Source: Cercis canadensis
Lineage: Eukaryota; Streptophyta; Magnoliopsida; Fabales; Fabaceae
Assembly: GCA_003255065.1 (NCBI GenBank)
Contig: QAOA01004976.1
Span: forward strand, 396,468-460,467
Direction: 5' to 3'
DNA length: 64,000 nt
The notes beneath the pieces were generated by a model. That model had not been told where the DNA came from. It was given only the letters and a program-made list of their open reading frames with translations, and searched no databases. Shown in pieces: positions 46,794-57,324 of the stretch (positions are counted from its first letter, which is position 1; each line of letters opens with the position of its first letter). The position numbers were made by a program, and so were the translations under genes.

Positions 46794-49096
46794 AAAGATT
46801 CAGATGATTCTGCAAATAAAAACCCAACTTTAGAATGAAAGTTACTAATCTGCCAAAGCCAAAGTTGCATAAATGGACAAACCTTATATAAAGTGGTCCC
46901 AAATTCTCAATCCACAAAAAGGCAAAAAACATCGCCAAATGAATTTCTCATGAGTTGGAAATAGTTTTCTTCTCATATTGTGCTTATGATTATGTACTTG
47001 AGAATCAATCACAAAAAACATAGTCAATATGAAATCTATAAGATTCTCAAGGTGACTTGAGTTGGATCCGTAGTTTATCATGTTGTAATTTAGTACGCAT
47101 ATTCAGACATAAAAGTAACAAATTCCATAAGTGCAATATACAAAAAAATTTCTTGCTAAAATTTCCCATTGTCTTAAAGTCATTATCTAGTCAGACACTT
47201 ACCTCTTGCTAAATTAATCACTATCCTACTGTAAGTATGCTACAATTTCTTGCTAGAACTTTCCCTGAACTAGCCTAATAATGTACTAGTATTTAAGTAA
47301 AAATGCTATGTAACTCTCTTAGCCAAAAGTTAATCATATTTCAAAGATGGAGATTTTCATTTATCTAAAACGATATATAACGTGAGCATGATAAAGGATA
47401 CTTCAGAATCAGTTTTTGCATCAACAAAAAATACAAAATACTTAAGTTGGCAAGGTAGGTGCTATGTGTGTAATCTAAAATTGTGTCTATCATTTTAGTC
47501 TTAATATATCCAAACGATTCCCTTAACAATAGGCTATGTAAAACACTCTTGGCGAACGAGTTGGATATACTTTCGAATTTGATAATAGGCACATCAAGGT
47601 TAAGAAATTTCTCATGTCAAACATTCAGGCAATTCTAGAAACATCTGGTGTGTGTGTGATGAGTACTTTTAGATATCACAAATCACTAACTCAATTACTG
47701 GTATAAGCTAAAATGTAAAATGGAAATAAAAAAATTGCTCAAATTTTTTAAAATTTCACAAGAATTAAACAACCCAGTTGAAGAGTTTACATAAAAATCT
47801 ATTCCCACAAACAACATATTTAAGGACACTTACCAATGCAAATAGGATCATAAAAGAAGTCCATTTCGTTTCGAACCCAGTTTCCTTCTTAGGTGCGATC
47901 AAAAGGACATGAATTGCTTTATTAAGTTTTATAGTGAAAAATCCAAATAATTTAGTCATGTCATGACACAAAATGCAGTAACAAGTGGTACAAAGAGAAG
48001 AAAACAACACCATTAGAATGTTCAAAATGGAGGCAATTTGGTCAATCATACAAGAGGTACATATAAAAATGTTCTACAAAGGCCAACTCACCTAAACCTT
48101 GGGGAAGATTTTGATGGGTCAATATATAGCTGAATGGCAAAAAGGAGACATTGTAATACTACGTCACAGTCTTGCTCCCACTCAACACCAGAGAAACACC
48201 TGCCCCATATGCACTTCATTCCTTAAAAGATTCCCACAGGTCCCCAACCACAAAGTATGGATGTAACTCTGACTCCCTGGTTTTCCACCTCCTCATGCTT
48301 GTCTATTGATTGCAATTACACAATTTTCCACCAAAGAAGACCAACATTCAGTAACATAGGCCAAAGTAAATAATTTCTTAAAACAAGATACTATGTTGTT
48401 AACATTAACTCAATTGAAGGGATACCATAAAGTCATTCCTAGGATAAGCACAGAAATTCTGATTGCATTACCCTAACTAGCTACTGCTAAGACCAAGTAG
48501 AAACTGTTGGACAAATATTGATTACAAAGCCTAATTCTTGAGTAGGTTGAATTAATTGGGTGTAATTCTACCTTTCTGGTGTAAAATTTCATCTTTAAAA
48601 TATCAAGCCAAGAAAGAAAACGGAAAAGAAGAAAAAAATTACTCTCCATTTTTCTTCAATGAATTATGGCCAGTAACTAGGGAAAAAAAAAAAAAAGAAC
48701 TCATAGCAAAATCAAATAAGAAAAGAAATAGCACAAACCCATCAAGATTGGGAATTCAATACCTTGGGGAAATACTAGGCTAGAACTATTGGCGTAATGT
48801 ACTCCAAGAATCGATCCAAATTAGGATGTCACTAGTATCCCTTGAAGAAATCGAACAATCGGAAGACGAGCTAGGCATGTTCTCCTATGCAACCGAGGAA
48901 GATGTTCTGGACAACATAGACCTCCTTTCTGTGTATGTGTCTGTGACTACTTATGTTGCTAGGTGCGGCAGAAGCGACAAATGGAGATGGAAAAGCCATA
49001 GACGGGTCTCAAAACGTCAATAGAAGAAACTAGGATATACAAAGAAGGTCGATGGTGAGGGAGATATGAAAAGCGTTGAAGGTGAGAGATGTTTAG
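46794..49096. other. Intergenic, no gene seen
   Basis: Several short open frames (46884-47081, 47765-48049, 48556-48783, 48826-49023) lack recognisable motifs. Part of the stretch may belong to the decayed Harbinger or CACTA elements on either side, but no ends could be placed. Confidence 0.3.
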
Positions 49097-49270
49097 GGTT
49101 CCCAGCCCTCCGACCTGGCATCTTCTCAGATGTCGGAGGTTTTTTCCCAGATGGCAGCCATGTCACAGGAGATGCATGAGCTCCGCCAGCTGCTGCCGTT
49201 AGTCCAAGCTTTTAGCGGATCCGACGTGTCGATAGAGCAGCTGGCTACAATGTTATCACAGCTACCATAA
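49097..49270 (+). pseudogene. CACTA-element protein, last-exon fragment
   Basis: After an acceptor-like TTTAG, 57 codons read through to a stop at 49268. They include SQMSEVFSQMAAMSQEMHEL, a heptad-like coiled coil typical of the C-terminal exon of plant En/Spm (Ptta) transposon proteins. It lies about 0.5 kb from the CACTA terminal sequence at 49767, which supports the link. Upstream exons are not recognisable. Confidence 0.5.
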
Positions 49271-49767
49271 CAAGGTCATAATAGGACATCCGATGTAGCC
49301 CTACAGCCTCTAGCTAACGATGATGATGACTCAACTAATGACTTGGAAGAAGACAATGACATCAGAGATTAGGGTTTAGTGTTTATATTGTGGTGTACTT
49401 TTAATTTCTTTCATTGTATAACATTTATAAATTGTAATTACATTTCATGAATAAAATTTAGTTATTTTTATATATAATGCATTTAATTGAAACTAATAGT
49501 TAATTATTTTAAAAAAAAGTACACATTTATGAGCTTAAAAAAAAACTTACAAATTTTATCATGAAAAAAATCTATGAGAAATTTTTTTATAATTTTTCTC
49601 ATGCCAAAAGCAAATCTATGAGAAATTTTCTCACATCACGAAATTCCATAAGAAATTTTGTTTGTCACGCAGGTTTTTCTCGCACCTTAAAGTCTGTAAA
49701 AAAATTCGTGAGAAACGCATTTATCACGGATTTTGTCCATGCGAAAATACCTTTTTTTCTTGTAATG
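49271..49767. mobile_element. Right end of a CACTA (En/Spm) transposon
   Basis: On the minus strand the sequence starts CATTACAAGAAAAAAAGG, one base from the plant CACTA terminus CACTACAAGAAAAA. Next come subterminal repeats of ATGAGAAATTTT/CGTGAGAAACGC type in both orientations (49560-49760), as in CACTA elements. The left end was not found and the element is decayed. Confidence 0.65.
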
Positions 49768-49941
49768 ATTGCACATAAATTTGCAAAAGAGCTCATCCTT
49801 CAAAATAACTTTCACACAAGGCTTTTCTATGAAGTTTAAAAAAATCACTTCATAAAATAAACTAAAAATAACTTTTTAAGAGTTAGTCAATTACTTATAT
49901 AAGTTTATCCAAACATTATTTGTCTTATATAAAAATACTTA

Positions 49942-50959
49942 GGTAGTGTTTCGTACATGAAATGTTTTAACATTCCTAGAAAAGTGAAAAGTTTCCTATG
50001 TTTGGTGTAAGGAAAAAGAAATCATTCCCGGGCATCAAAGATACCCAAGAATAAAATTTGTACTGAAAGTGAAAATTAAACTTTCCCACCTCAAGAGGTG
50101 GGAATACAACTTTCCTGGGAATGAATTTTTTTTTTTCATTATTTACCCTTCATTCCCCCTCATTCTCCTTCTCTGTGCGACACCATCATCGACATCGAGC
50201 TCCCTAAAGGCAAAAGCTAGATTAATCCCTCTACCAGTCTTCTTTGTCTCCTTAACACAACCCCTCATCCTCTCGTGTCAATTGGCATCGATTGGAGGCA
50301 TTTTGGAGCTTTCTCTCTCTACCTCAGAATCTAAAACCCACAAATGCAAACAACACCGAAGCTCCTGATATTTTGATTTGCTTCTCTCAATCTCAACTAG
50401 TGCTTGAAGGGTAAATCCCACTCGATTCAAATTTAGTCATTTTGGATTTTTGGTCTGAAAAACCTGAGTTGATGCTTGTGGTCATTCTGACTTTGATACT
50501 TTGAGAAAAAATCTTAAATTTTTTCTCCTGGTGGAAGTAGAGGAAGGTCAATAGCCATGAAAGACGAGTGCTAAAATTTTCTCCTGGAGAATTGACTACA
50601 TGGCGGCAGCAGTGCTGCAGAGTTGCCGTAACGTTCCATGAGCTCTTGGCAAAGGTCCAAGCCATCCTTTGATAGTCTGTATGTTCTTCCTCCATGGACA
50701 TTCGATTTTGCTCGCTTGGATTTTGGTTCCAACGGGTTTTGGAGAAAAACGAGATCGAGGGAAGGGTTTCTTTCTGGGCAGAGCAGCAAAGACTGGAAGC
50801 GCATGGTATTTTTGAAAAAATTGATAACATTCCTGTGTATATTCTAATTGAACCAAACATAAGAATAAAATTTTGTTGGGAATGTATCATTCATGGGAAT
50901 AGGATTCCCAAGAACATAGTATAGTTGAGAATAAAAAATTCTCCATACCAAACACCACC
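49942..50959. mobile_element. 1.0-kb PIF/Harbinger-type non-autonomous element
   Basis: Inverted ends GGTAGTGTTTCGTA and GGTGGTGTTTGGTA are flanked by TTA on both sides (49939-49941 and 50960-50962), the target choice of PIF/Harbinger elements. Inner termini also pair: AACATTCCTAGAAAA-type at left, and at right TTGGGAATG/ATTCATGGGAATAGG. The middle (50160-50840) is gene-like in base composition and holds open frames, but none resembles a transposase or any family I know. Confidence 0.75.
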
Positions 50960-50962
50960 TTA

Positions 50963-52739
50963 TATTAATAGAAAAACTCTAATAAACTATAAGCTATGCT
51001 ATCTATGACAAAGGCACACATATCTGTTTTGCTCACTAGGTGCTGCATCTAAATTCCATCGTATTTGGGCTGTGACACCATTCTTGTGTAGTGGGCCTCT
51101 CTTGAAGCTACCCATCAAAATCACCAAACGAGTGAAAAAGGAAAGAAAAGAGGGCTTAGAAGAAATCAAGCCCAACTCCAAAATGAGACAAACTAAAGAG
51201 CGCTCTGGAGCTGGGCTTTAATCCAAGGGCCGGAATAACACCAAAATAGAAGACAAACACACCTCTATGTGGCCCAAGAAAGAGAAAAATCCCTTAGATG
51301 CCATGTCTCTCTCGGCACAAACACTATAATGAATAGCAAAGACTACAGAGTAGGACTGAAACAGCTATTATATGCGCTTTATAGCTTCCTTCGGCTCTCA
51401 ATATTTCAACTAGAACACAGTTTAAGTCTTCATTGCAAGGCAACCAAGTAGTAAACACAGGACGTTCAAAGACTAACCAAAGATTCAAAAGAGTATTATT
51501 TAATAATGAATCAAACATTCTTCTTTAATTATGTTTAATAAATTTAGTAATTTAAAGAGATAAAGTGAAGATAGAGGAAGAAGAGTATGAAATGATGAAA
51601 AATTGATAAAAGAGATCCAAAATATTTATCTCTCGGTAACTATCAAATAATTTCTTTCAATTTATTTTTACAATTAAACATAGTTTCCTTCAATTTATTT
51701 TACAAAGTAAGTATTACTTACTTAAATTTTAGTTTTTGGTTGATATGCAGACCCAGATCAACAAAGAGAGTAAGCGTTACTGACAATAATAAGATCTGAT
51801 CATTGTCCATTGAAAATTTAACAAAATGCTATTCTCATCCAAAAAATTCCTATGCACTTAGTACTGCTAGTGTTACCTAATCACCCTTCATCATTGCTCT
51901 CTTACCATTGCTATCTTACAAGCTAGGCTAACTTCATTCAAGTAACTCAAAATCAAAAAGGTAAAGCTTAAGAAAAAGGAAGAGAAACCTCTAAGTTGAT
52001 ATGAAGAAAGAATCAAATCCCAAAGAACAATTAATGGATGGCATCACCAAAGATCATGGTGGATACACCATGAGGGATTTCATCAATAAAGGAGATTTAA
52101 GCTGCATCATTGGGCTGATACCTGATTGGTATAAACATAACCAGAAAGTTTCATAGGAAAGCGACGCAAGAGACCCTTTTTTTTCTTTTTCTTTAATAAA
52201 AAAAAAAAGAGAGATATCTGTGTTGTGTCCCCACACACACCATGGAATTGAAAGACCCCCTCAGATATTACAATTTCATGACTACAACTCTCCCAGTAAA
52301 TCAGCAATCAAAAATCTGCCAATAATACCATCTTCACAGCAGTAACAAAAAAAATACACACAATGGTCTTTCTTGGCTGGGAATGCGCATGAAGAACCAA
52401 CCATAACAGCACACAAATATAAATCTAAGACTCAAGATCGCAATAATCAGCCAAAATAGATTCTGTTCATGATGTGTATTAACACTTAGAAACAGAGAGT
52501 ATATAGTCAATGATTTATCACCCTTCATAAATTCCCTCTATTTCACTATGCCAAAAACAAAACCCCAATCACATGAACTACTCGGAAGAAACAACTACAG
52601 ATCCAGCATAAAACCCTACCATATCTAAAACAGAATCTCCAAATTAGAAATTAACCCACAAAACATAAAGCAAATCCCAGCCCACCCATCAAAAGCAGCA
52701 CATAGGAGATGGGTAGACATTCAACAGCATACTATTAGC
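50963..52739. other. Intergenic and 3' UTR of the cold-shock protein gene
   Basis: The right part, roughly 52200-52739, probably contains the 3' UTR of the minus-strand cold-shock protein gene. The rest shows no gene. The short frames at 51269-51518 and 52054-52528 are featureless. Confidence 0.35.
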
Positions 52740-53351
52740 TCAACGAGCGCTGCTGGAGCAGTCCCTTGCGAAATGCCCAGACTCCCCACATTTGTAGCAG
52801 CTCCCACCGCCGCCTCCTCCGCCGCTGCCTCCGTACCTACCTCCGCCGCCACCGCCTCCTTGGTAGCAATCCCTTGCCAGGTGACCCGCCTCACCGCACT
52901 TGTAGCAGCCACCGCCACCACCACCGCCTCCTCCACCGTAGCCCCCACCACCATAGCCCCCACCTCCGTAACCCCCACCACCTCTTCCGCCTCCGCCTCG
53001 TCCACCACCACCATATCCTCCACCACCGGCACCATATCCGCCTCCGCCGCGTCCACCACCATAACCCCTGTTACCGCCTCCACCACCAGCGCCTCCACCG
53101 CCACCACCGCGGCGGCTTCCCTGAACCGAAGATTCCTCAGGGCCAGTTACATCAACAGCCTTGGTGCGGCCATCGGCATCAGACTCGATCAGAAATTCGA
53201 CAGCTTCTCCATCGCCGAGGCTCCTAAAACCGTCAGATCGGATGGAAGATTGATGAACAAAGAGATCCTCGCCGCCGTCGTCAGGGGTTATGAAGCCAAA
53301 ACCCTTCTGGTCATTGAACCACTTTACCTTGCCAGTAACCCTCTCACTCAT
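52740..53351 (-). CDS. Cold-shock-domain glycine-rich RNA-binding protein (GRP2/CSP type)
   Basis: Intronless, 203 aa. Nucleic-acid-binding protein of the plant cold-shock protein family, which acts as an RNA chaperone in cold response, flowering and seed development. The cold-shock domain (residues 4-70) has [13 protein letters not shown] (RNP1) and DLFVH (RNP2). A glycine-rich RGG-like segment follows (about 78-148). Two CCHC zinc knuckles, [14 protein letters not shown] (149-162) and [14 protein letters not shown] (185-198), are separated by glycines. This CSD plus two-knuckle layout matches Arabidopsis CSP2 and CSP4 (GRP2, GRP2b); CSP1 and CSP3 have seven. The start was set at [12 protein letters not shown], because the 16 codons upstream (with an earlier ATG) are not family-like. 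Strong GC skew in the Gly-rich part creates long false frames on the opposite strand. Confidence 0.95.
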   Translation of the reverse strand: MSERVTGKVKWFNDQKGFGFITPDDGGEDLFVHQSSIRSDGFRSLGDGEAVEFLIESDADGRTKAVDVTGPEESSVQGSRRGGGGGGAGGGGGNRGYGGGRGGGGYGAGGGGYGGGGRGGGGRGGGGYGGGGYGGGGYGGGGGGGGGGCYKCGEAGHLARDCYQGGGGGGGRYGGSGGGGGGGSCYKCGESGHFARDCSSSAR

Positions 53352-53439
53352 TTTCGCCTTTCGGATTCGGATCGCTCTCACCTCTCTCTTTGCACACACA
53401 GGTCGAGAGCGTGGTTTTGGGCTCTAGGGCTGCACACGC

Positions 53440-53447
53440 TACTTATA
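53440..53447 (-). promoter_or_regulatory. Probable TATA box of the cold-shock protein gene
   Basis: TATAAGTA on the minus strand, about 90 bases before the start codon at 53351. Confidence 0.5.
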
Positions 53448-53464
53448 TCCACGATTCGGAAATA

Positions 53465-54412
53465 GCTTGAGCCACGTCATTAAAAGGCCAATTTACAAAA
53501 AATACTATTAGGTTTTGCTTTTGTGATAGGGCTCCCTTCGGTTGTGTTGTGGGGTATCCGTATCAGTATCATTTTCCGATTCTGGAAAACCAACCGACGA
53601 TTTGGATTTTCTCAAACCTCATCCAACGGCCGGGGATCTTTGCTTTTTCTCTATTCACCGTTTGATAGTGTGTAAAACTGTAAATAATATTGCAAGAGAT
53701 TCTGATTGGTAGTGGAATGGTCAACGTTCTTCTGTCCCTTCAATATTTAATCTCTTTTGGTGTTTCTCACTGTTCCCCAAAATATCTCATATACAGTTAT
53801 GATAAAGCGAGCACCCATTAATAAGAGATTCAAAACATTAAAATTTTCTGCAATTCAAAAAATATAGATAAAATTATGATCTCAATTATTCATTAATATC
53901 ATAACACTCCTCTATATTTTCCTTTTTTATCTGTTTTTATATAACGAAATAAATAANATAAAACTCCTCTATATTTTCCTTTTTTATCTGTTTTTATATA
54001 ACGAAATAAATAAGTAAATGAAATATATATTTTATTAAGCTACCGTATTTAATTAAGTCACATATATTATTTTAAACTTAGTTATACTTTATGATTTTTT
54101 TGATAGAAAAAAATAAATAAAACTAAAACTTACTAAACGTAACTTCCATTAAATTTGCCATTATACTTACCATATTTGTATTAAACACCTCTTGTTTTTC
54201 ACTTCAAACCTTATCTAAGTAAAGCCTAAGTGAAGCATTAATTTTGTGATATTAAATAATTCTACTTAATTGAGAACTAAATCTAAAGATTAAATAAGAA
54301 AACTTTTAGTCAATGACATATGACTTTGGTAGTATATCTTCTAATTGTAAGAACTAAAAACTTAATGTTATTGATTTTATTTTTATCATGTACTTTTTTT
54401 TTATTTTTTTTA
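53465..54412. other. Promoter side of the cold-shock gene and AT-rich DNA
   Basis: A single N at 53957 lies between two identical copies of about 50 bases containing AACTCCTCTATATTTTCC, another probable assembly seam. No other gene is seen. Confidence 0.45.
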
Positions 54413-54961
54413 AGTTTAATTGTAATTTTAGCTTTATTATTTTAATAATTTAAACTTTTTGATCCCTCTTATTTTAAAATAAATAATTTAGTTACTGCAT
54501 ATTCATAAAATATGTAATTTTGGTCATTTTGGTTTTAAGTAAAAAAAATTTAAGTCCATTTTAAGGTGTAAAGTTATATGATTTATAATTTTATCGTTCA
54601 AATCGAAAAGTTATGTCTTGTGAACATCTTCACAAAATTTTAGCTCGATCTAACGGTGAATGAACCAGATCTCTGGTTAGATAAAAAATTTTAATTTTAA
54701 TATTTTGAGCTAAATCCCACCGTTAAATTTAACTGAAATTTTGTAGGGATATTCACAATGCATAACTTATTAATCTAAATGGTAAGATTGTGAATTAGAG
54801 AACTTTACACTTTAAACTAGACCTGAGAAATTTGGCCTAAAGACGAAATCATCAAAATTGCACATTTTATAAATATAAAATGATTAAATTATTTATTTTT
54901 AAATAAAAATAATCAAAAAATTAAAATTGTTAAAATAAGATAATCAAAATTATAATTAAAT
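54413..54961. mobile_element. Long fold-back element, copy 2 (old)
   Basis: Inverted arms and internal motifs correspond to the 20238 element: GATCTAACGGTGAATGAACC, TGTCTTGTGAACATCTTCAC, ACATTTTATAAATATAAAAT. It is more diverged. Flanks TTTTTTTTA and ATTTATTTA give a weak 9-bp match. No coding sequence. Confidence 0.65.
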
Positions 54962-55895
54962 ATTTATTTAATATATTGTGCTCTTTTATATATATATATA
55001 TACACAAAGGTAAGGCAATTTCCATTCCATATACTTTAAATTTTACAATCAAATGTGGGGTTGTTAACATTCTTTTTGTAGTACCAATGTATATATATTC
55101 TTAACTTTCAAGAAAAGTAATAATGGGACAATAAAAACAAGATTTATTAAAAATAAAGTGATCCAGAATGATCTATCACAATCTTGTGTCTATCCATTTT
55201 TTTGGGTTTAAATTTTCGGGGTGTATCCATTAAGATCGTAATAGAACAGGTGAAAGAAGCGGTCAATGGTCAAAAAGGCCGTGCAAGAAGGGACTCCTCA
55301 ATGTTGTTTGCAATGTCAAAGCAAAAAGACGGAAAAGAGAGAAATCTGAAATGATCGTACTAAACATTTGTCGGTATCAGATTTCAGTAAAGAATTATAT
55401 ATTCCTTTTTATTTATTTATTTAAGATATAATTCAAGTTTTCTCACCCAAATAGATAGTTCAAATTTGGTTGTGCATTATTTGTTGTATAACTTCTAATT
55501 TTATAGATCCAATTTTCTAATGTCATGTGGATTTAGCAATGATCTTAAGAATTCTATTAATCCAGAAATCAGGGCATAATCTCAACTTTTGGATGAAGCC
55601 ATATTTATTAGATTTGAGGCAAGTCATCACTGCTCCAACGGTCTTTTTGTTGAAGAGGGAGAGGTAGCTTTGTGCAGTGGAATACTTTGAGACTCTTATT
55701 TTGTTAATAAGACTCTTATTGCGAGAAGAGTCTCTCAGTCTAATTGTCGAGATTTCTATTTCTACTATGTATTTCTTTCCCCTTCTCTAGTATGTTGTGT
55801 TTCATTTGAACCATAGTGTCTAATCTATGTTATTGAGAATTTTACTACATAGGGCCCAAGTTAACCTATTATTTTTTTTTAAATGAATACTTTTA
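54962..55895. other. Intergenic, no gene seen
   Basis: A TA microsatellite lies near 54990-55003. Nothing else is recognised. Confidence 0.35.
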
Positions 55896-56107
55896 AGGAG
55901 GTTTCTTAGATACTTTTAGTATTTATGTAGTATGTCATACTACATAGAAATAATCAATAAATGAATGATATGTGTACAAATTAACTATTTTTAAGTTTGT
56001 TTTAAAAAATAAATAAATTATATTTTATATATAATAAAATATAAAATTTATGTATGCTTGCCACGTCAGTATAGTATGACATACTTACGTAGTATCATAG
56101 AATCCCC
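55896..56107. mobile_element. MITE of the GTATGTCATAC family, inverted orientation
   Basis: About 212 bases in reverse orientation to the copy at 21966. It begins AGGAGGTTTCTTAGATACTT, contains GTAGTATGTCATACTAC and AATGATATGTGTACAAATTAA, and ends GATACTA-type inverse near AATCCCC. The flanking 9 bases match at 7 positions. Confidence 0.7.
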
Positions 56108-56450
56108 GTATTTTTAAACATAAAAACTTAATCTTTTTTATTGGGCTGGACTAAAGATACCTTTACTGTAAAAATGATTGTGGGCCGCTAGCCCATGTCA
56201 TGTTTGTACTCCTAAGTTACAGAGCAGAACTGCTATCTTTTTGTTCTACCAAAAAAAAAACGAATGGGCTGAGCCGTTAGTAGAACAGGCCGTTTTATTT
56301 AAATATGAAAATCTAGGCCCATCCGTATTTTATTTCTTTGGGCTCGGCGGTGCCGGAACACCGTTTTGCATGGCCCGAACAAAAATTAAACACCATCTTG
56401 CAGGGGAAAAATAACCCAAAAAAAAAAAAAAAATGCTTATTGATGTTTAA
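56108..56450. other. Intergenic, no gene seen
   Basis: The short frame at 56178-56414 has no recognisable domain. A poly-A run lies at 56417-56433. Confidence 0.35.
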
Positions 56451-56903
56451 GAGTTTGTTTGGGAGTTGAAGGGGAAAGGAAGGAGAAAGATACAAGAGAA
56501 AAGGGAGGGAAGGGAAAGGAAGAGAATGGAAGCGATTTTTCTCTCTCTTGTTTGGATGATTAAAATGAACAAATAGAGAGAAAATGAAAGGAAAGAAATA
56601 AAAATTTATAAATTTATCTTTTATTTATAAAGTAAATATATTTAATAATATTATCTAAATAGTGTTTGAAAAAGAATTTGAAGAAATAAATAGAGGTATA
56701 ATAGTAAACTACTCTCATTTCTTATCCAAACCCTCTAAATTAGAGGAACACAAAAGTGAAGGAAAAAAAAAAATGTGGGGGTTGTATGTTATCCCTTGGT
56801 TTCCTTCCTTTTTTTAATCTTGAACCCTCAAATAAATGGATGAACACATTTATTCATTTCATTTCTTCTCATTTTTTCCTAATTTTAACTCCTAAACAAA
56901 CCC
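56451..56903. mobile_element. Tourist/Harbinger-type MITE (453 bp)
   Basis: Ends GAGTTTGTTTGGGAGTTGAA and, inverted, GGGTTTGTTTAGGAGTTAAA are terminal repeats of 20 bases with three mismatches. TAA flanks both sides (56448-56450 and 56904-56906), as expected for the PIF/Harbinger group. The interior has a purine-rich left arm (GGAAAGGAAGGAGAAAG) and a matching pyrimidine-rich right arm. No coding capacity. Confidence 0.8.
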
Positions 56904-57324
56904 TAAATGAGTTTGTTATGTGGGTAAAATAAAAAAAATAAAAACTTTTTACCGTAGGATAGAATCTCCCATATTTTAAAGTTACTTTAGATGAGTCACT
57001 GCTTCCATCAATTGTCTTCCTTGAATGTTAATTATTAGAGAAAATTTACCATCAAATTGCAGGCTTTGAAGAACAATGGAAAACTATTAAATACCAATGC
57101 AGCGAATACTGAAAATGTTGCAAAAGAAGAGTAGATGAGAGAAGAACAAAAGCAGCAAAATCTCAAGTGTAAGCTGAGGCCTGAAAGGCTCTCCTAAATT
57201 AATTCCCATAAGGTTGACAATTCATAAGCATTGCTAACTTATATACACTTAAAGAGATTGTCAAAAACGAACAGAACAAAACCCAAAAAAGTTTTGGAAT
57301 TCAGTGTTGTGCAGATTAGTTGAA
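56904..57324. other. 3' flank of the ARO gene
   Basis: Likely contains the 3' UTR of the minus-strand ARO gene. No other feature. Confidence 0.4.

Noticed and set aside
47765..48049. 94-codon frame on - with hydrophobic stretches
   Set aside because: No start context, splice partner or family motif; composition resembles chance frames in AT-rich DNA.
53352..53399. Upstream in-frame Met extending the cold-shock protein by 16 residues
   Set aside because: The extension ([16 protein letters not shown]) is not family-like, and the second Met begins the conserved [12 protein letters not shown].
52773..53465. 230-codon open frame on + rich in Ala/Thr/Ser
   Set aside because: It is the antisense of the glycine-codon-rich cold-shock protein gene; GGN codons read as NCC on the other strand remove stops.
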